DNA of 64,000 bases from Microbacterium immunditiarum (GCF_013409785.1 NZ_JACCBV010000001.1:62001-126000); one strand, 5' to 3'; positions 44,698 through 54,537 are shown, counted from the first letter of the stretch. Notes: a model not told the origin generated them from the letters alone. Numbers and translations are program-made.

Positions 44698-44983
44698 GCT
44701 CTACGACCCGGCGGCAAGCCTTGCTCAATAGCTTCCCCTCCCGACAACCCCGCAATGCGACCACGGTGCTCAGTGAGCGCTCGCCAGCTCATCCGCTGTT
44801 GGCCAGAGACAGTTGCAACTCACGTCCGGGCAGGCGTGCTTAGCGCTGGCAAATCTCGCCCGAACTACGCGGCAACCGACCAGGGTCGATGGCCACCGCC
44901 GTCAGTACGGGTGCGTCCAGCCGCGGACCAGCACAAGCCATCGGTGGACCAAGAAGCAAGACCCGTCCGTCCGGGCGGCCGCC

Positions 44984-45688
44984 TTACCCTCCTTGAGGCG
45001 AGATCTTCTCGATCAAGCGGAAGGGCTCCGCAAGGGCGTGATCCTCGACTGCCCTGAGGGCCACGTCGACATCGAGCGACCGCATCGACTCCAGTAGCCT
45101 GCGGTGTTCGTCTACGATCTCGCGATAGTCGTCGTGGAGAGAACCCAGACGGTAGAAGCCAGCCTTGATGCGAGCGTCGATCGAGTCCCACAGGTGCTGA
45201 GTGTGGAACCCTCCGTACTCCCGCACGGTAATCGAGTGGAACTCCATATCAAGTTCGACCAGTGCCCGCAAGAGATCCGGACCGTCGGCGCGATCGATTC
45301 GAGCCTCCATTTCGTTCACGAGCGATTCCAGTGCATAGAAGTGGCTGGGGGGAATCGAACCGAGCGCGTCAGCCAAGACGTGCTTCTCGAGCAGACTCCT
45401 CAGCGGGAGGATGACATCGCGCAGTTCTTCGAGCGTGATATCCGCTACCAGGGCGCCGCGGTAAGGCTCGATTCTCACGAGCCCCTCATTCTGGAGAGTT
45501 CGAACAGCTTCTCGTACGGGCACGCGGCTAACACCGAACTCGCGGGCAAGCCGCTCCTCGGCGACATGGTCCCCCGGTGCAAGCTCACCCGTGATTATTC
45601 TCCATCGGAGGACCGAAAGCACTTCATCGGAGATGGTCCGCCGCCCGCTCAGCGGATTCACCGAAACTGATCGATCGGGGTAGCTCAA
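44984..45688 (-). CDS. GntR/FCD-family regulator, first copy
   Basis: This 234-aa protein has a winged helix-turn-helix at about 18-82 (AEERLAREFGVSRVPVREAV) and an FCD ligand-binding domain (about 95-220) with the conserved acidic/His pattern (ELDMEFHSITVREYGG, DEHRRLLESM). I propose a TTG start at 45688, where AAGGAG lies 8 nt upstream; no ATG in the family-sized range has a ribosome site. FadR-subfamily operators contain GT-n-n-AC pairs, matching the GTnTAC repeats around it, so it is the likely owner of the four-site regulon. It is divergent from the dehydratase gene. Confidence 0.87.
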   Translation of the reverse strand: MSYPDRSVSVNPLSGRRTISDEVLSVLRWRIITGELAPGDHVAEERLAREFGVSRVPVREAVRTLQNEGLVRIEPYRGALVADITLEELRDVILPLRSLLEKHVLADALGSIPPSHFYALESLVNEMEARIDRADGPDLLRALVELDMEFHSITVREYGGFHTQHLWDSIDARIKAGFYRLGSLHDDYREIVDEHRRLLESMRSLDVDVALRAVEDHALAEPFRLIEKISPQGG

Positions 45689-45909
45689 GCTTGGACTCCT
45701 TGCTCTCTCCCGCCCGGCACTCTCATTTGGTTTCGGGCATTTGTCGAGTCCGACGCGGACATGGAGCGTCTCGTGTCGGCGCGATCGGCGACGGCGCGCC
45801 CGGCTCTTGATCAGGGTAGACCTCACCCGCACTCAAGACCCGCACTGGCGCGACTTGCATCGAACGGGACGTGCAGCACAACTCATTCGCAACGTCCTTG
45901 CGTAGCGCA

Positions 45910-45922
45910 GTCTACTGTCTAC
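45910..45922. promoter_or_regulatory. GntR-type operator, site 2
   Basis: GTCTACTGTCTAC lies in the 365-bp divergent region between the regulator and the dehydratase gene, 132 bp before the latter and 222 bp before the regulator start. Apart from sites 2 and 3, I see no other feature in this gap. Confidence 0.65.
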
Positions 45923-46011
45923 CGAGTGCTACTTGAGCCGGGAACTCGATCTCCCCTCAGCCCAATTCCTAGCTCAAGCCAATCCTTATGATGGCGCTTA
46001 GCGCGAGTTTC

Positions 46012-46024
46012 GTATACCGTCTAC
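46012..46024. promoter_or_regulatory. GntR-type operator, site 3 (dehydratase promoter)
   Basis: GTATACCGTCTAC ends 30 bp before the dehydratase ATG, a position that should overlap or follow the transcription start and so allow repression. Confidence 0.7.
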
Positions 46025-46053
46025 GCTGTACCAGCCTAGAGGAGAGCGTGTAG

Positions 46054-47190
46054 ATGAAGATCGTCGATGTCCAGGCGCATGGGTTGCGAGGAGCCACGCC
46101 CAAAGGCGGATGGGCCAACGAGCTGGATCCTAACGACGTCGTGCATACAGTCATCATGATCACCGCTGAGTCAGGGGAGATTGGGTACGGCAGCTCCTTC
46201 ACAAGCGAGCATCTCGTGCGTGCAGCTCTGGAGGTGCTCAGGCCGATGCTCCTGGGCGAGGACGCCAGGGAGGCTGATCGCATTAGCCAGGTTCTGCACG
46301 AGAACACGTTCTGGCAAGGCCGCGGTGGGGCAATCACGCACGCGATCAGCGGGATCGACATCGCCCTCTGGGATCTCCTGGGTAGAGCACTCGGCGAGCC
46401 AGTGTGGCGACTTCTCGGAGGTGCGTACCGCACTCGAGTGCGGCCGTATGCGTCGGTCCTCATGCAGGAGCCGCCGCTGCTTGCGGAGGAACTTAGCCAG
46501 TTGCGGGCAAGGGGATTCACCGCGTTCAAGATCGGGTGGGGGGATTTTGGAAGGGTCAGTACTGCACGTGACGAGGAGTACATCTCAGTGGCGCGTGGCA
46601 TCGTCGGCGTCGACTGCATTCTTGCAGTCGACGCCGGAGGCTCAGATGCCTTCTGGCGCGGGAACCGTACGTGGGCGCGGCGCACGGCAGACATGCTGTT
46701 CGAGTATGGCGTCGACTGGTTCGAGGAACCTCTCCACCCCGACGATATCGATGGCTTCGTGGAACTGCGTCGGACATCGCGGGTCCCGATTTCTGGCGGC
46801 GAGACCTTCTCGCGGCGACAGGAGTTTGCGAAGGCGCTGAGTGCCGGCGCATTCGACATCGTCCAACCTGATCTCACCAAGGCTGGCGGTTTCAGCGAGG
46901 CTCGCCGCATAGCAGTGCTCGCCGAGAGCGTTGGCGCGCGACTGATCCCCCATGGTTGGAACACCGCGTTCGGCCTGGCCGCCGACATTCACTTCGTGGC
47001 GGCAAGCCCACTCAGCGATCTGGTGGAGTACAAGACGGGGTCGCCCTACATCGACGACCTCCTTGAGGGGTCACCATTCGAACTCGACAACGACGGTTTG
47101 CTGGCCGTTCCAAGCTCCTCGGGGCTAGGCGTAGACGCCAGCCACTCCGCGCTTCGTACATACAGCTCAAGCTTTGCCGGTCACCGCTGA
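46054..47190 (+). CDS. Enolase-superfamily sugar-acid dehydratase
   Basis: This 378-aa mandelate-racemase/muconate-lactonising-enzyme family protein has a capping domain (1-125) and a TIM barrel. The general base K159 (FKIGWG), metal ligands near D193 (LAVDAGG), E224/E225 (WFEEPL) and E250 (SGGETF), D273 and H300 (IPHGWN) are all visible. The K-x-G and His pair fits sugar-acid dehydratases such as L-rhamnonate or L-fuconate dehydratase, giving a 2-keto-3-deoxy acid. Exact substrate is unproven. GAGGAG precedes the ATG by 11 nt. It starts the plus-strand operon with the FAD/Fe-S dehydrogenase. Confidence 0.9.
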   Translation: MKIVDVQAHGLRGATPKGGWANELDPNDVVHTVIMITAESGEIGYGSSFTSEHLVRAALEVLRPMLLGEDAREADRISQVLHENTFWQGRGGAITHAISGIDIALWDLLGRALGEPVWRLLGGAYRTRVRPYASVLMQEPPLLAEELSQLRARGFTAFKIGWGDFGRVSTARDEEYISVARGIVGVDCILAVDAGGSDAFWRGNRTWARRTADMLFEYGVDWFEEPLHPDDIDGFVELRRTSRVPISGGETFSRRQEFAKALSAGAFDIVQPDLTKAGGFSEARRIAVLAESVGARLIPHGWNTAFGLAADIHFVAASPLSDLVEYKTGSPYIDDLLEGSPFELDNDGLLAVPSSSGLGVDASHSALRTYSSSFAGHR

Positions 47191-47218
47191 GGGGTGACCG
47201 CGGTCGGCTGCAACTGGA

Positions 47219-50053
47219 ATGTGCTCACTCGATCCGCGCGTTGCCGTGGCCATTGACGAAGACGCACGTGTCAAGGCACGTGCCATAGACCGTGCCGCGT
47301 ACGCCGCGGACGCATCGCACTTTCTCTTCACTCCAAGCGCAGTGATCATCGCCAGAGATGCGGCCGAAGTGGCTGGCCTGTTGAGAGCGGCCAGCATCGC
47401 AGGCGACGCAGTGACATTCCGATCTGGTGGAACAAGCCTGTCCGGCCAGGCGTCGACCGATCGTTTGCTCGTCGATGTTCGTCAGCGCTTCCGTGGCATC
47501 GAAGTGCTTGACGATGGCCGTCGTGTCAGAGTGCAACCGGGGGCAACAGTTCGACAAGTCAACACTCGGCTCGCTCGTTACGGGTATCGCCTCGGTCCGG
47601 ATCCAGCGAGCGAGATAGCCTGCACGGTGGGCGGCGTGGTCGCCAACAACTCGAGCGGTATGGCATGTGGAACGGTCGAGAATGCGTACCGAACGTTGGA
47701 ATCGATGGTCTTCGTGCTTCCATCGGGAACCGTAGTTGATACGAGTTCTCCCGACGCGGACGACCAGCTCTGGGCAGAGGAGCCTCGGCTCGCCAAGGGG
47801 CTGCTCCGTCTCCAACGTCGCGTGTCAGAGAACCCGGGTTCACGTGCGATTGTGGAACGTCAGTTCGCCATGAAGAACACGATCGGCTATGGCATCAACG
47901 CTTTCCTCGACTTCGCAGGACCATCCGATCTGCTTCAGCACCTGATCATCGGCAGCGAGGGAACACTTGCCTTCGTTGCAGAGGTCACATTCAGGACGGT
48001 CCCGCTCTCGCCCCACCTAGCAACGAGTCTGGCTGTATTCAGTTCTCTCGATGACGCCGCGCGCGCGGTTCCAGCGCTCGTCTCGACGGGCGCCGCCACC
48101 TTGGAGCTGATGGATGCGGCAAGCATACGGGTCGGACAATCGCTTAGCGGGCCTCCGGACGAGATCGTGGGGTTCAAGGCGACAACGCAAGCAGCGCTAC
48201 TCGTTGAGTACCGGACCGCCGATCCGGCCCACCTACTCGATCTCAGTGCAGATGCCGAGCGGGTCTTCAATCAACTCGACACCCTCGCACCCGTGGCCAT
48301 ATCTACCGACCCGTCAATGCGCGCACGCGCGTGGGGGTTCCGTAAGGGACTCTACGCCTCCGTCGCTGGCGCTCGCCCAGTCGGGACTACGGCTTTGCTT
48401 GAGGACATTGTTGTTCCAGTTTCCTCGCTAGCCGACGCGTGCCGCGGTCTAGATGTGCTCTTTGGGGAACATGGCTACAACGATTCGGTCATCTTCGGTC
48501 ACGCGAAGGATGGAAACTTGCACTTCATGATCGCTGATCGCTTTGAAGGGGATGAAGCGATAGGTCGCCTCGATCGATTCACAGACGGCTTGGTGGATCT
48601 GGTTCTGGATGCAGGTGGCAACCTCAAGGCGGAGCACGGTACGGGTCGCGCCATGGCGCCGTTCGTGCGACGCCAGTACGGAGATGAACTGTACCAAGTG
48701 ATGTGCGAGCTAAAGCGCCTGTGTGACCCGGCCGGAGTCTTGAACCCGGGAGTCATCATCAGCGACGATCCGCAAGCTCACATCCGAGGAATCAAGACAG
48801 TCGTGCCGATCGAGGAAGAAGTAGATCGATGCGTCGAGTGCGGCTACTGCGAGCCGGTCTGTCCCTCCAGGGACCTCACACTCACGCCCCGCCAACGGAT
48901 CGTTGTACGTCGCGCAATCTCCCAGGCTCGGCTAGCAGGCGACACTGCGCTCGCGTCGACACTGTCCACCGACTATCGGTACAGCGGCATCGATACCTGT
49001 GCGGTCGACGGAATGTGCAAGACGACCTGCCCTGTCGGAATCGACACTGGACAGCTCGTCAAACGCCTCCGCCGCGAAGACCAACGAACTTCGGTAGCGG
49101 CCGTTTGGAAGGCCGCCGCCACGGCCTGGGCGCCAGCCACTCGCACTGGCGCAGCTGCACTGACAGCTGCACGCGTGGTGCCAAACCGATTGCTCAACGT
49201 CGCGACGGACGCCGCCCGGTCCATTCTGGGCGCCGACAACTTCCCTGAGTACTCGTCCGACTTGCCATCGGGCGGCTCGTCCCGGCGCAGACTACGTGGT
49301 GTACAGGGTTCAGCGAACAGCACGCCGATAGCCATATATGTCCCTGCATGCGTCAACAGCATGTTTGGTCCCGTCCGAGGCGGGATTGGAGCTACTTCAG
49401 CATTCATCCAACTCGCCGAACGGGCAGGCGTCAGCGTGATCGTCCCAGACGGCATCGAGTCGCTATGCTGTGGAACCCCGTGGACGTCGAAGGGTTACAC
49501 CGATGGAGCCGCTGTCATGTCTCGTCGTGTGCGGGATGCGATGCGCGAGTCGAGCATGGACGGCTACCTGCGAATCGTGTGCGACGCCTCTAGTTGCACC
49601 GAAGGACTCAAACGCACACTGATGACTGCAGACGCGGAGTACCGCGTCGAGGACGCGGTGGAGTTCGTTGCACGCGACGTGCTTCCGCGTTTGGGTCCAG
49701 TGCCGCCGCTAGTCGAGAAGCTAGTAATGCACCCTACGTGCTCATCGCTTCAGATGGGGCTGGACGGACCGCTGTCGAACATCGCGCACGCCGTGGCAAG
49801 TGAGGTCACCATCCCCGATGCTTGGGGGTGCTGCGGATTTGCGGGCGACCGCGGCATGCTCCACCCCGAGCTCACCTCAGCTGCGTCCGCGGCGGAGGCG
49901 GCTGAAGTATCGGAGTTGAGCGCGACGCAGGGAACTACCGCGTACGCCTCATGCAACCGGACTTGCGAGATTGGGATGACACGGGCCACTGGCCGCGACT
50001 ACCGCCACCTACTTGAGCTCTTGGAACAGGCAACTAGGCCGCCCGAGAAGTAG
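47219..50053 (+). CDS. FAD/Fe-S D-2-hydroxyacid dehydrogenase fusion
   Basis: This 944-aa protein fuses a GlcD-type FAD oxidase to an electron-transfer module. The FAD_binding_4 domain carries RSGGTSLSGQA (about 68-78), GGVVANNSSGMACG and GSEGTLAFVAEVTF. Two ferredoxin-like clusters follow: CVECGYCEPVCP (from about 538) and CAVDGMCKTTCP (from about 595). The C-terminus has the CCG-domain cysteines (SLCCGTPWTSKG, WGCCGFAGDRG). Such proteins oxidise D-lactate, glycolate or D-2-hydroxyglutarate and pass electrons to the respiratory chain. It lies 28 bp after the dehydratase gene. In a fucose/rhamnose-type pathway it could oxidise lactate, although L- or D- specificity is not readable. Confidence 0.9.
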   Translation: MCSLDPRVAVAIDEDARVKARAIDRAAYAADASHFLFTPSAVIIARDAAEVAGLLRAASIAGDAVTFRSGGTSLSGQASTDRLLVDVRQRFRGIEVLDDGRRVRVQPGATVRQVNTRLARYGYRLGPDPASEIACTVGGVVANNSSGMACGTVENAYRTLESMVFVLPSGTVVDTSSPDADDQLWAEEPRLAKGLLRLQRRVSENPGSRAIVERQFAMKNTIGYGINAFLDFAGPSDLLQHLIIGSEGTLAFVAEVTFRTVPLSPHLATSLAVFSSLDDAARAVPALVSTGAATLELMDAASIRVGQSLSGPPDEIVGFKATTQAALLVEYRTADPAHLLDLSADAERVFNQLDTLAPVAISTDPSMRARAWGFRKGLYASVAGARPVGTTALLEDIVVPVSSLADACRGLDVLFGEHGYNDSVIFGHAKDGNLHFMIADRFEGDEAIGRLDRFTDGLVDLVLDAGGNLKAEHGTGRAMAPFVRRQYGDELYQVMCELKRLCDPAGVLNPGVIISDDPQAHIRGIKTVVPIEEEVDRCVECGYCEPVCPSRDLTLTPRQRIVVRRAISQARLAGDTALASTLSTDYRYSGIDTCAVDGMCKTTCPVGIDTGQLVKRLRREDQRTSVAAVWKAAATAWAPATRTGAAALTAARVVPNRLLNVATDAARSILGADNFPEYSSDLPSGGSSRRRLRGVQGSANSTPIAIYVPACVNSMFGPVRGGIGATSAFIQLAERAGVSVIVPDGIESLCCGTPWTSKGYTDGAAVMSRRVRDAMRESSMDGYLRIVCDASSCTEGLKRTLMTADAEYRVEDAVEFVARDVLPRLGPVPPLVEKLVMHPTCSSLQMGLDGPLSNIAHAVASEVTIPDAWGCCGFAGDRGMLHPELTSAASAAEAAEVSELSATQGTTAYASCNRTCEIGMTRATGRDYRHLLELLEQATRPPEK

Positions 50054-50103
50054 GCATTCAGACCCTAACGGGCTCCACCTGGCCGCTTCATCCGATACAT
50101 GCC

Positions 50104-50793
50104 CTACGGCATGTTCGCGAGATTCACCTTCGCGAGTTCAGACCTGACCTGTCGGAGGTGAAGGAACATTGCCGCCGATGCGCCCTCCGAGTCACCCTTC
50201 TTGATCGCCTCAAGAACGATACGGTGCCAATCCTCAGCCCGCTCCATCGCGCCATCGACCTCCGTTGAGGCAACTCGCGCCCGATGCCCAAGCCCCGTAA
50301 TCAGGTCATGCATCGAGGCCAACACAGAGTTGTCGGTCGCTCGAGCGATCGCTTCGTGGAAGGCGATGTCGAGTTCAGCGTGCTCTTTAGGCGACGAAGT
50401 TGCTGACTGGCGCTCCAAGATCGCCTCCATCGCGACTATCTGCTCTTTAGTTGCCCGAGCTGCTGCCAGTGCGGCGATCTGAGGCTCAATGTGGTCTCGA
50501 GTCTCTTGCAGGAGCTCGAAGAACTCAGCGCCCGTGTTGACTTCGAGGAAGTCAGGATCAAGTACGTGCCAATTGCGCTTCGGAGCTACCGATGTCGTGG
50601 CACCCTGGCGCACGAGGACGAAGCCCTTCGCGTCCAGAGCTTGAAACGCCTCGCGCACCACACTGCGCCCGACACTGTACATCTCGCAGACGGTAGCTTC
50701 GGGCGGAAGCAAGTCGCCTGGGCGGAGTTCACCAGACCCGATCAGACGCAAGTAGTCGTGCACAATTGCGGTGCTGAGCCGAGTCCTAGCCAC
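50104..50793 (-). CDS. GntR/FCD-family regulator, second copy
   Basis: This 229-aa protein has an N-terminal winged helix-turn-helix (LLPPEATVCEMYSVGRSVVR, about 28-47) and an FCD domain (AELDIAFHEAIARATDNSVL, HLRQVRSELA). The start is a GTG with GGGGAGG 6 nt upstream. It follows the MDR-SDR-ADH operon on the same strand after 146 bp. Being distinct from the first GntR, it may control that operon through the CTTATCAGATAAG palindrome at 54538; that link is inference. Confidence 0.88.
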   Translation of the reverse strand: MARTRLSTAIVHDYLRLIGSGELRPGDLLPPEATVCEMYSVGRSVVREAFQALDAKGFVLVRQGATTSVAPKRNWHVLDPDFLEVNTGAEFFELLQETRDHIEPQIAALAAARATKEQIVAMEAILERQSATSSPKEHAELDIAFHEAIARATDNSVLASMHDLITGLGHRARVASTEVDGAMERAEDWHRIVLEAIKKGDSEGASAAMFLHLRQVRSELAKVNLANMP

Positions 50794-50939
50794 GGATGCC
50801 TCCCCACTGCATGACCGAAACGTCCTCCGTCATGGTACTGACTGGCACTTTCCCACCGCGCCGGGGTGGACCAAGCCTGTACTTGGCAGTGTCACGGGCG
50901 GTTGCGCCATTGGTCGAACCACGAACTCGGCTACGCTCT

Positions 50940-51935
50940 CTAGTCGCTCGCGGACGCGAATGAACGCCAATCCAGTACCACCGCAACGGCCGACAACTGA
51001 GCGGAAGCGACCTCGCGCATGGTCAGTTCAAACTGATCAGATGCGCGCACCGAGATGAGCTTCTCGATCGGCAGCTGACCTGATCGCATAAGTTCTAGCG
51101 TGGTCAGGATTCGCTCACGCGTCAGGCCGGACACAAACTGACACCGAAGCTCTCGCGACTGAACGTGTGTCCAGTCGACGCCCCACTGGCTGCCCGCGGG
51201 AATCCAGCCGCTGAAGACGATCTCACCCTCAGCCGGCGGAACAAGATCAGCGTATAGAGCGAAGGCGTTCGCAGACTGAACCGTGTCGATGATGGCGACC
51301 GGTGCCCACCGCCCCAGCGAAGATGTCGCTCCAGCGCTATTCGCGGTCTGAACCGCAGCAATTCCGCGGACGGCGCGGAGCTTCTGGTCATGGCGACCGA
51401 CGAGCAGGACGTCGTAGCCGAGAGCGCTCGCCGCTAGCGCACAGCAGGCGCCCACGACACCATCGCCGATCACAGCCACACGCGATCCACGCGGTACAGT
51501 CAGCCGTCTTGCGGCGTTGTATCCCACTTGTGCTACAACCACTAAAGCCGCCGCTCGCGGGTCAACACCTTGGGCTGGGAACACCGCGTCGCTGGGACTC
51601 GCAGCCAAGGCGAGGTGGCTTCCGGAGCGCCTGGACCCGAGACCCGTTGAGAACGTCGCCGCGACATGGTCTCCCAGTCGGAAGTCTGAGACCGCTTCGC
51701 CCACCGCTAGCACGACCCCGCTGCGCTGGTATCCCGGGACAAGTGGCTGGAACGGCCTTGGGGAACTCGGCATTGTGCCGTGGATAGTCCAACGATCAGT
51801 CCCTGTGCTCACGCCTGAGTAGAGCGTTTGAATGAGCACGTCATGCGGACCCAACGCACAGAGTTGCATCGTTCCAAGCTCGGGCTCGCCCGGTGATCGA
51901 ACAATGATCGCGGTCGTCGTCCGCGATGCACTCAC
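50940..51935 (-). CDS. MDR-family dehydrogenase without structural zinc
   Basis: This 331-aa medium-chain dehydrogenase has the GroES-like N-terminal domain (SGVSTGTDRW, VPGYQRSGVVLAVG) and a Rossmann nucleotide site VAVIGDGVVGACCA (about 155-168). The catalytic-zinc Cys and four-Cys structural loop of classical alcohol dehydrogenases are absent, as in bacteriochlorophyllide-dehydrogenase-like members. The GTG start overlaps the preceding SDR stop as GTGA. Substrate unknown; a sugar or sugar-acid oxidation is likely from context. Confidence 0.83.
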   Translation of the reverse strand: MSASRTTTAIIVRSPGEPELGTMQLCALGPHDVLIQTLYSGVSTGTDRWTIHGTMPSSPRPFQPLVPGYQRSGVVLAVGEAVSDFRLGDHVAATFSTGLGSRRSGSHLALAASPSDAVFPAQGVDPRAAALVVVAQVGYNAARRLTVPRGSRVAVIGDGVVGACCALAASALGYDVLLVGRHDQKLRAVRGIAAVQTANSAGATSSLGRWAPVAIIDTVQSANAFALYADLVPPAEGEIVFSGWIPAGSQWGVDWTHVQSRELRCQFVSGLTRERILTTLELMRSGQLPIEKLISVRASDQFELTMREVASAQLSAVAVVLDWRSFASASD

Positions 51936-52729
51936 GTCTCTGTGCTCGCGAACTTTGTAGTCTCGCCTAGACCCTCGGGGCCGAGCGCCGAGTACCCGCC
52001 ATCGACCATCAGTTCTGTGCCAGTAACGAAGCTCGAACGCGGACTACTCAAGTACAGCACTGCGTCGGCGACCTCGCGTGGCTCTCCAAGTCGTTCAAGA
52101 ATATGGAAACGCCCCCAAAGAGGTTCCCACGCGCCACGATCACCACCTGCGGCCTTCGCGACTTCCGGGGTCCAGATCCAACCCGGACTGACGGCGTTCA
52201 CTCTGATCCGATCTCCGCGAAAGTCGAGCGCCTGACAACGAGTGAGCGCAAGAATCGCCGCCTTGGACGCGTTGTAGGTCCATCGGTCAGGCTGTGCCAC
52301 ATGCGCGGAAATCGATGACACGTTTACTATCGTCGAGCCCGGTGGCATGTGCACCGATACCTTGGCGGTCAATAGCGCGGCTCCTGCGACATTCACGCTC
52401 AAGGCAGACTCCCACTGAGACCTCGACGCTTCGCGGCCCGCTGCCACGAAGTTCACTGCACAGTTGACCAGATGGTCGATTCTTCCCCATCGAGCAATGA
52501 CATCCGAGATGGCAGACTCAACGGCCACGTCGTCACGCAGGTCCGCTGCGAGCTCAACTGCATCGGTGCCGGCGGCCATGAGTTCGTCTCTCACGCGACC
52601 TGCACCCACATAGTCAATGTCAACGATTGCGACTCTCGCACCAGCGTCGGCGAAGGCTCGAGCACACGCCGCCCCGATTCCAGACGCCGCACCGGTCAGA
52701 ACGACTACGTGACCCTCAAGCTCACGCAC
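51932..52729 (-). CDS. Short-chain dehydrogenase (SDR)
   Basis: This 265-aa classical SDR has a cofactor motif TGAASGIG (12-19), D in ADLRDD, VNCAVN (a variant of the NNAG motif), catalytic Ser in NVSSIS and Y-x-x-x-K in YNASK. The start is a GTG placed directly after the stop of the zinc-dehydrogenase gene. In the non-phosphorylative L-fucose/L-rhamnose route, SDRs oxidise either the sugar or the 2-keto-3-deoxy acid, so this is a reasonable role. Confidence 0.87.
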   Translation of the reverse strand: MRELEGHVVVLTGAASGIGAACARAFADAGARVAIVDIDYVGAGRVRDELMAAGTDAVELAADLRDDVAVESAISDVIARWGRIDHLVNCAVNFVAAGREASRSQWESALSVNVAGAALLTAKVSVHMPPGSTIVNVSSISAHVAQPDRWTYNASKAAILALTRCQALDFRGDRIRVNAVSPGWIWTPEVAKAAGGDRGAWEPLWGRFHILERLGEPREVADAVLYLSSPRSSFVTGTELMVDGGYSALGPEGLGETTKFASTET

Positions 52730-53764
52730 CTATCCCACCTCATCTCTCAGGAGGACCTTGTTGGCTTTGGTCGTCCCGTTGAGCAGTGCCGCGAAGACGT
52801 GAGGGCCGCGGGCCAGAGGCTCATGCAAGTCCACGAGGACACTCATAGTCTCGGGGTGGTCCGCCGCCCAGGCCGCGGTGGATCGAAAATCCTCGTGGCT
52901 GTAGCAGTATGCTCCGATGAGCACGCGCTCGGCAGCTGTGATGTCGTAGGCCCACAGCGTCAGTTGCTGGCTTGCCATGCCCACCAGCACGATTCTGGCC
53001 CCCCGCTGTGAATTGGAGAGCGCCGCAGCCACGGTCATACTTGAACCGACCGCGTCAATGACCACGGTCGCCTTGGTGTCAAGATGGCGTCGAACAGCTT
53101 CGTTGAGGTCTGCTGGTGTGGTGCGTACAAAACCAAGCGCCTCAACAACTGCCCCCCGCAACTCGTCTGGCTCGCTGACGACAACCCGTTCCACGCCAAG
53201 TCGCCGGCAGGCAATCGCGGCCGCCTGACCGATCGGGCCTCCGCCGATAATCAGTACTCGATCGTTTGGATTGGTGGCCGCTCTGACCATCGCGTGATAC
53301 CCCACCGCGAGGGGTTCGATAAGGGCCCCGTACCAGACAGGCATCGCGACTGGTAGCAACACGACAGAGTCGATTGGAACAGTGATGTACTCGGCAAACG
53401 CCGCGTCGAAGTCGGCCCTCACTCCGATTACCCAGCGATCAGGACACTGTTGGGCCGCACCGTTTCGACACGCATCGCAGTCACCGCACGAGACCAGAGG
53501 GTCGATCGTTACAGGGCGTCCGACGATCGCGGGATCAACACCATCACCTACGCGATCGACGTAGCCGGCTGTCTCGTGCCCCATGACTTGGCCCGGCGTG
53601 CGGCGGCCATTCTCGCCTGCAACGCCGTGTAGGTCGGTCCCGCAAATCCCCGTCGCGACAATCTTGATGAGAACTTCCCTACTTGTCGGCTCCCGGACCG
53701 ACCTCCGCTCCAGCGCCATGACACCTGGCGCCACCATGGTGAGAACGCTCATTGTTCGACTCAT
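52730..53764 (-). CDS. Zinc-dependent MDR alcohol/sugar dehydrogenase
   Basis: This 344-aa enzyme resembles sorbitol and threonine dehydrogenases. The catalytic zinc site is GICGTDLHG (Cys about 41) and GHETAG (His/Glu about 62-63). The structural zinc loop has four Cys (SCGDCDACRNGAAQQC). The NAD site is IIGGGPIGQ. Its ATG overlaps the stop of the upstream gene (ATGA). It is part of the four-gene minus-strand operon 53761-50940. Confidence 0.9.
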   Translation of the reverse strand: MSRTMSVLTMVAPGVMALERRSVREPTSREVLIKIVATGICGTDLHGVAGENGRRTPGQVMGHETAGYVDRVGDGVDPAIVGRPVTIDPLVSCGDCDACRNGAAQQCPDRWVIGVRADFDAAFAEYITVPIDSVVLLPVAMPVWYGALIEPLAVGYHAMVRAATNPNDRVLIIGGGPIGQAAAIACRRLGVERVVVSEPDELRGAVVEALGFVRTTPADLNEAVRRHLDTKATVVIDAVGSSMTVAAALSNSQRGARIVLVGMASQQLTLWAYDITAAERVLIGAYCYSHEDFRSTAAWAADHPETMSVLVDLHEPLARGPHVFAALLNGTTKANKVLLRDEVG

Positions 53765-54525
53765 GCAACCACTCCGTCGGGGAATCGCTCGAAGTTGCGG
53801 CCGTCATAGAGCGGCAACACTATGTCTGACTTCCGAGCTCTGGCATGCGCCGCTAGTGCTTCATAGATGTTCTCGCAGATACCGATCGGGTGATCCCGCT
53901 CCACATTCGCGAGCCAGAAGAAGGCATCGCTTATGACTACCGACCCGTTCACCGTGTCGACTTCGACGGCGTAGCTGGCGCGATGGTGGCTTCCGGCCCA
54001 CCAGGTGCGCAGCCCTGGGGCGATTTCCTCCTCCTCCTCAAGGAGCACAACTCGCGGCCACGCGCTGCCGACAAGCTCGCGAAGTATGTCTGGCGGGATG
54101 CTGGTGTCGCGATCATCATGCGGGTGCACATGAGATGTCTGGAAATGCTCCCAGCCCTTTCGGGAGATAAGGATCTGGGCGTTTGGGAAACTCAGGACGT
54201 TGCTCACGGTATAGAGCTGTAGGGGTGTCAGGAAGACGTGAGTGATGTCTTGTGGTGCAACGTGGAGCCGCTCAAGTTGGTCTGTAACGAACTCGCCTTC
54301 GCCGCGTGTGAACTGAGCTCTAGGCCCAAGGAAGGAAGCCCAACGTTCGTTCATCGGGCGAAGATCTCGCGCGGGTCCCGTATTCACCAGCGCCGTGACT
54401 CCACCACCACGGATTAGCACAACCTGGAAGTGGAGCGGAAGCCACTCATCCCACCTGGCCATCCAGAAGACCTCGGGGCCGGGAACCTCACCTATACCCA
54501 TGCGTAGAGACTGGACTCGATACAT
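53761..54525 (-). CDS. Metallo-beta-lactamase-fold protein lacking metal ligands
   Basis: This 254-aa protein follows the pattern of MBL-fold lactonases (VVLIRGGGVTALVNTG, HVFLT, WAGSHHRASYAVEV, SDAFFW). The H-x-H-x-D-H metal motif expected after HVFLT is replaced by P101-L-Q103-L-Y105-T106, so canonical zinc binding is lost. It may be a non-catalytic or altered-chemistry lactonase homologue. I place the start at the ATG at 54525; there is no clear ribosome site, and a GTG one codon upstream is possible. It is the first gene of the operon, just downstream of the 54538 palindrome. Confidence 0.72.
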   Translation of the reverse strand: MYRVQSLRMGIGEVPGPEVFWMARWDEWLPLHFQVVLIRGGGVTALVNTGPARDLRPMNERWASFLGPRAQFTRGEGEFVTDQLERLHVAPQDITHVFLTPLQLYTVSNVLSFPNAQILISRKGWEHFQTSHVHPHDDRDTSIPPDILRELVGSAWPRVVLLEEEEEIAPGLRTWWAGSHHRASYAVEVDTVNGSVVISDAFFWLANVERDHPIGICENIYEALAAHARARKSDIVLPLYDGRNFERFPDGVVA

Positions 54526-54537
54526 CACGATGGACAG

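Noticed and set aside
44260..45057. Plus-strand frame of 265 codons before the first GntR gene
   Set aside because: It is antisense to the binding-protein gene in its first half and has no motif in the intergenic half.
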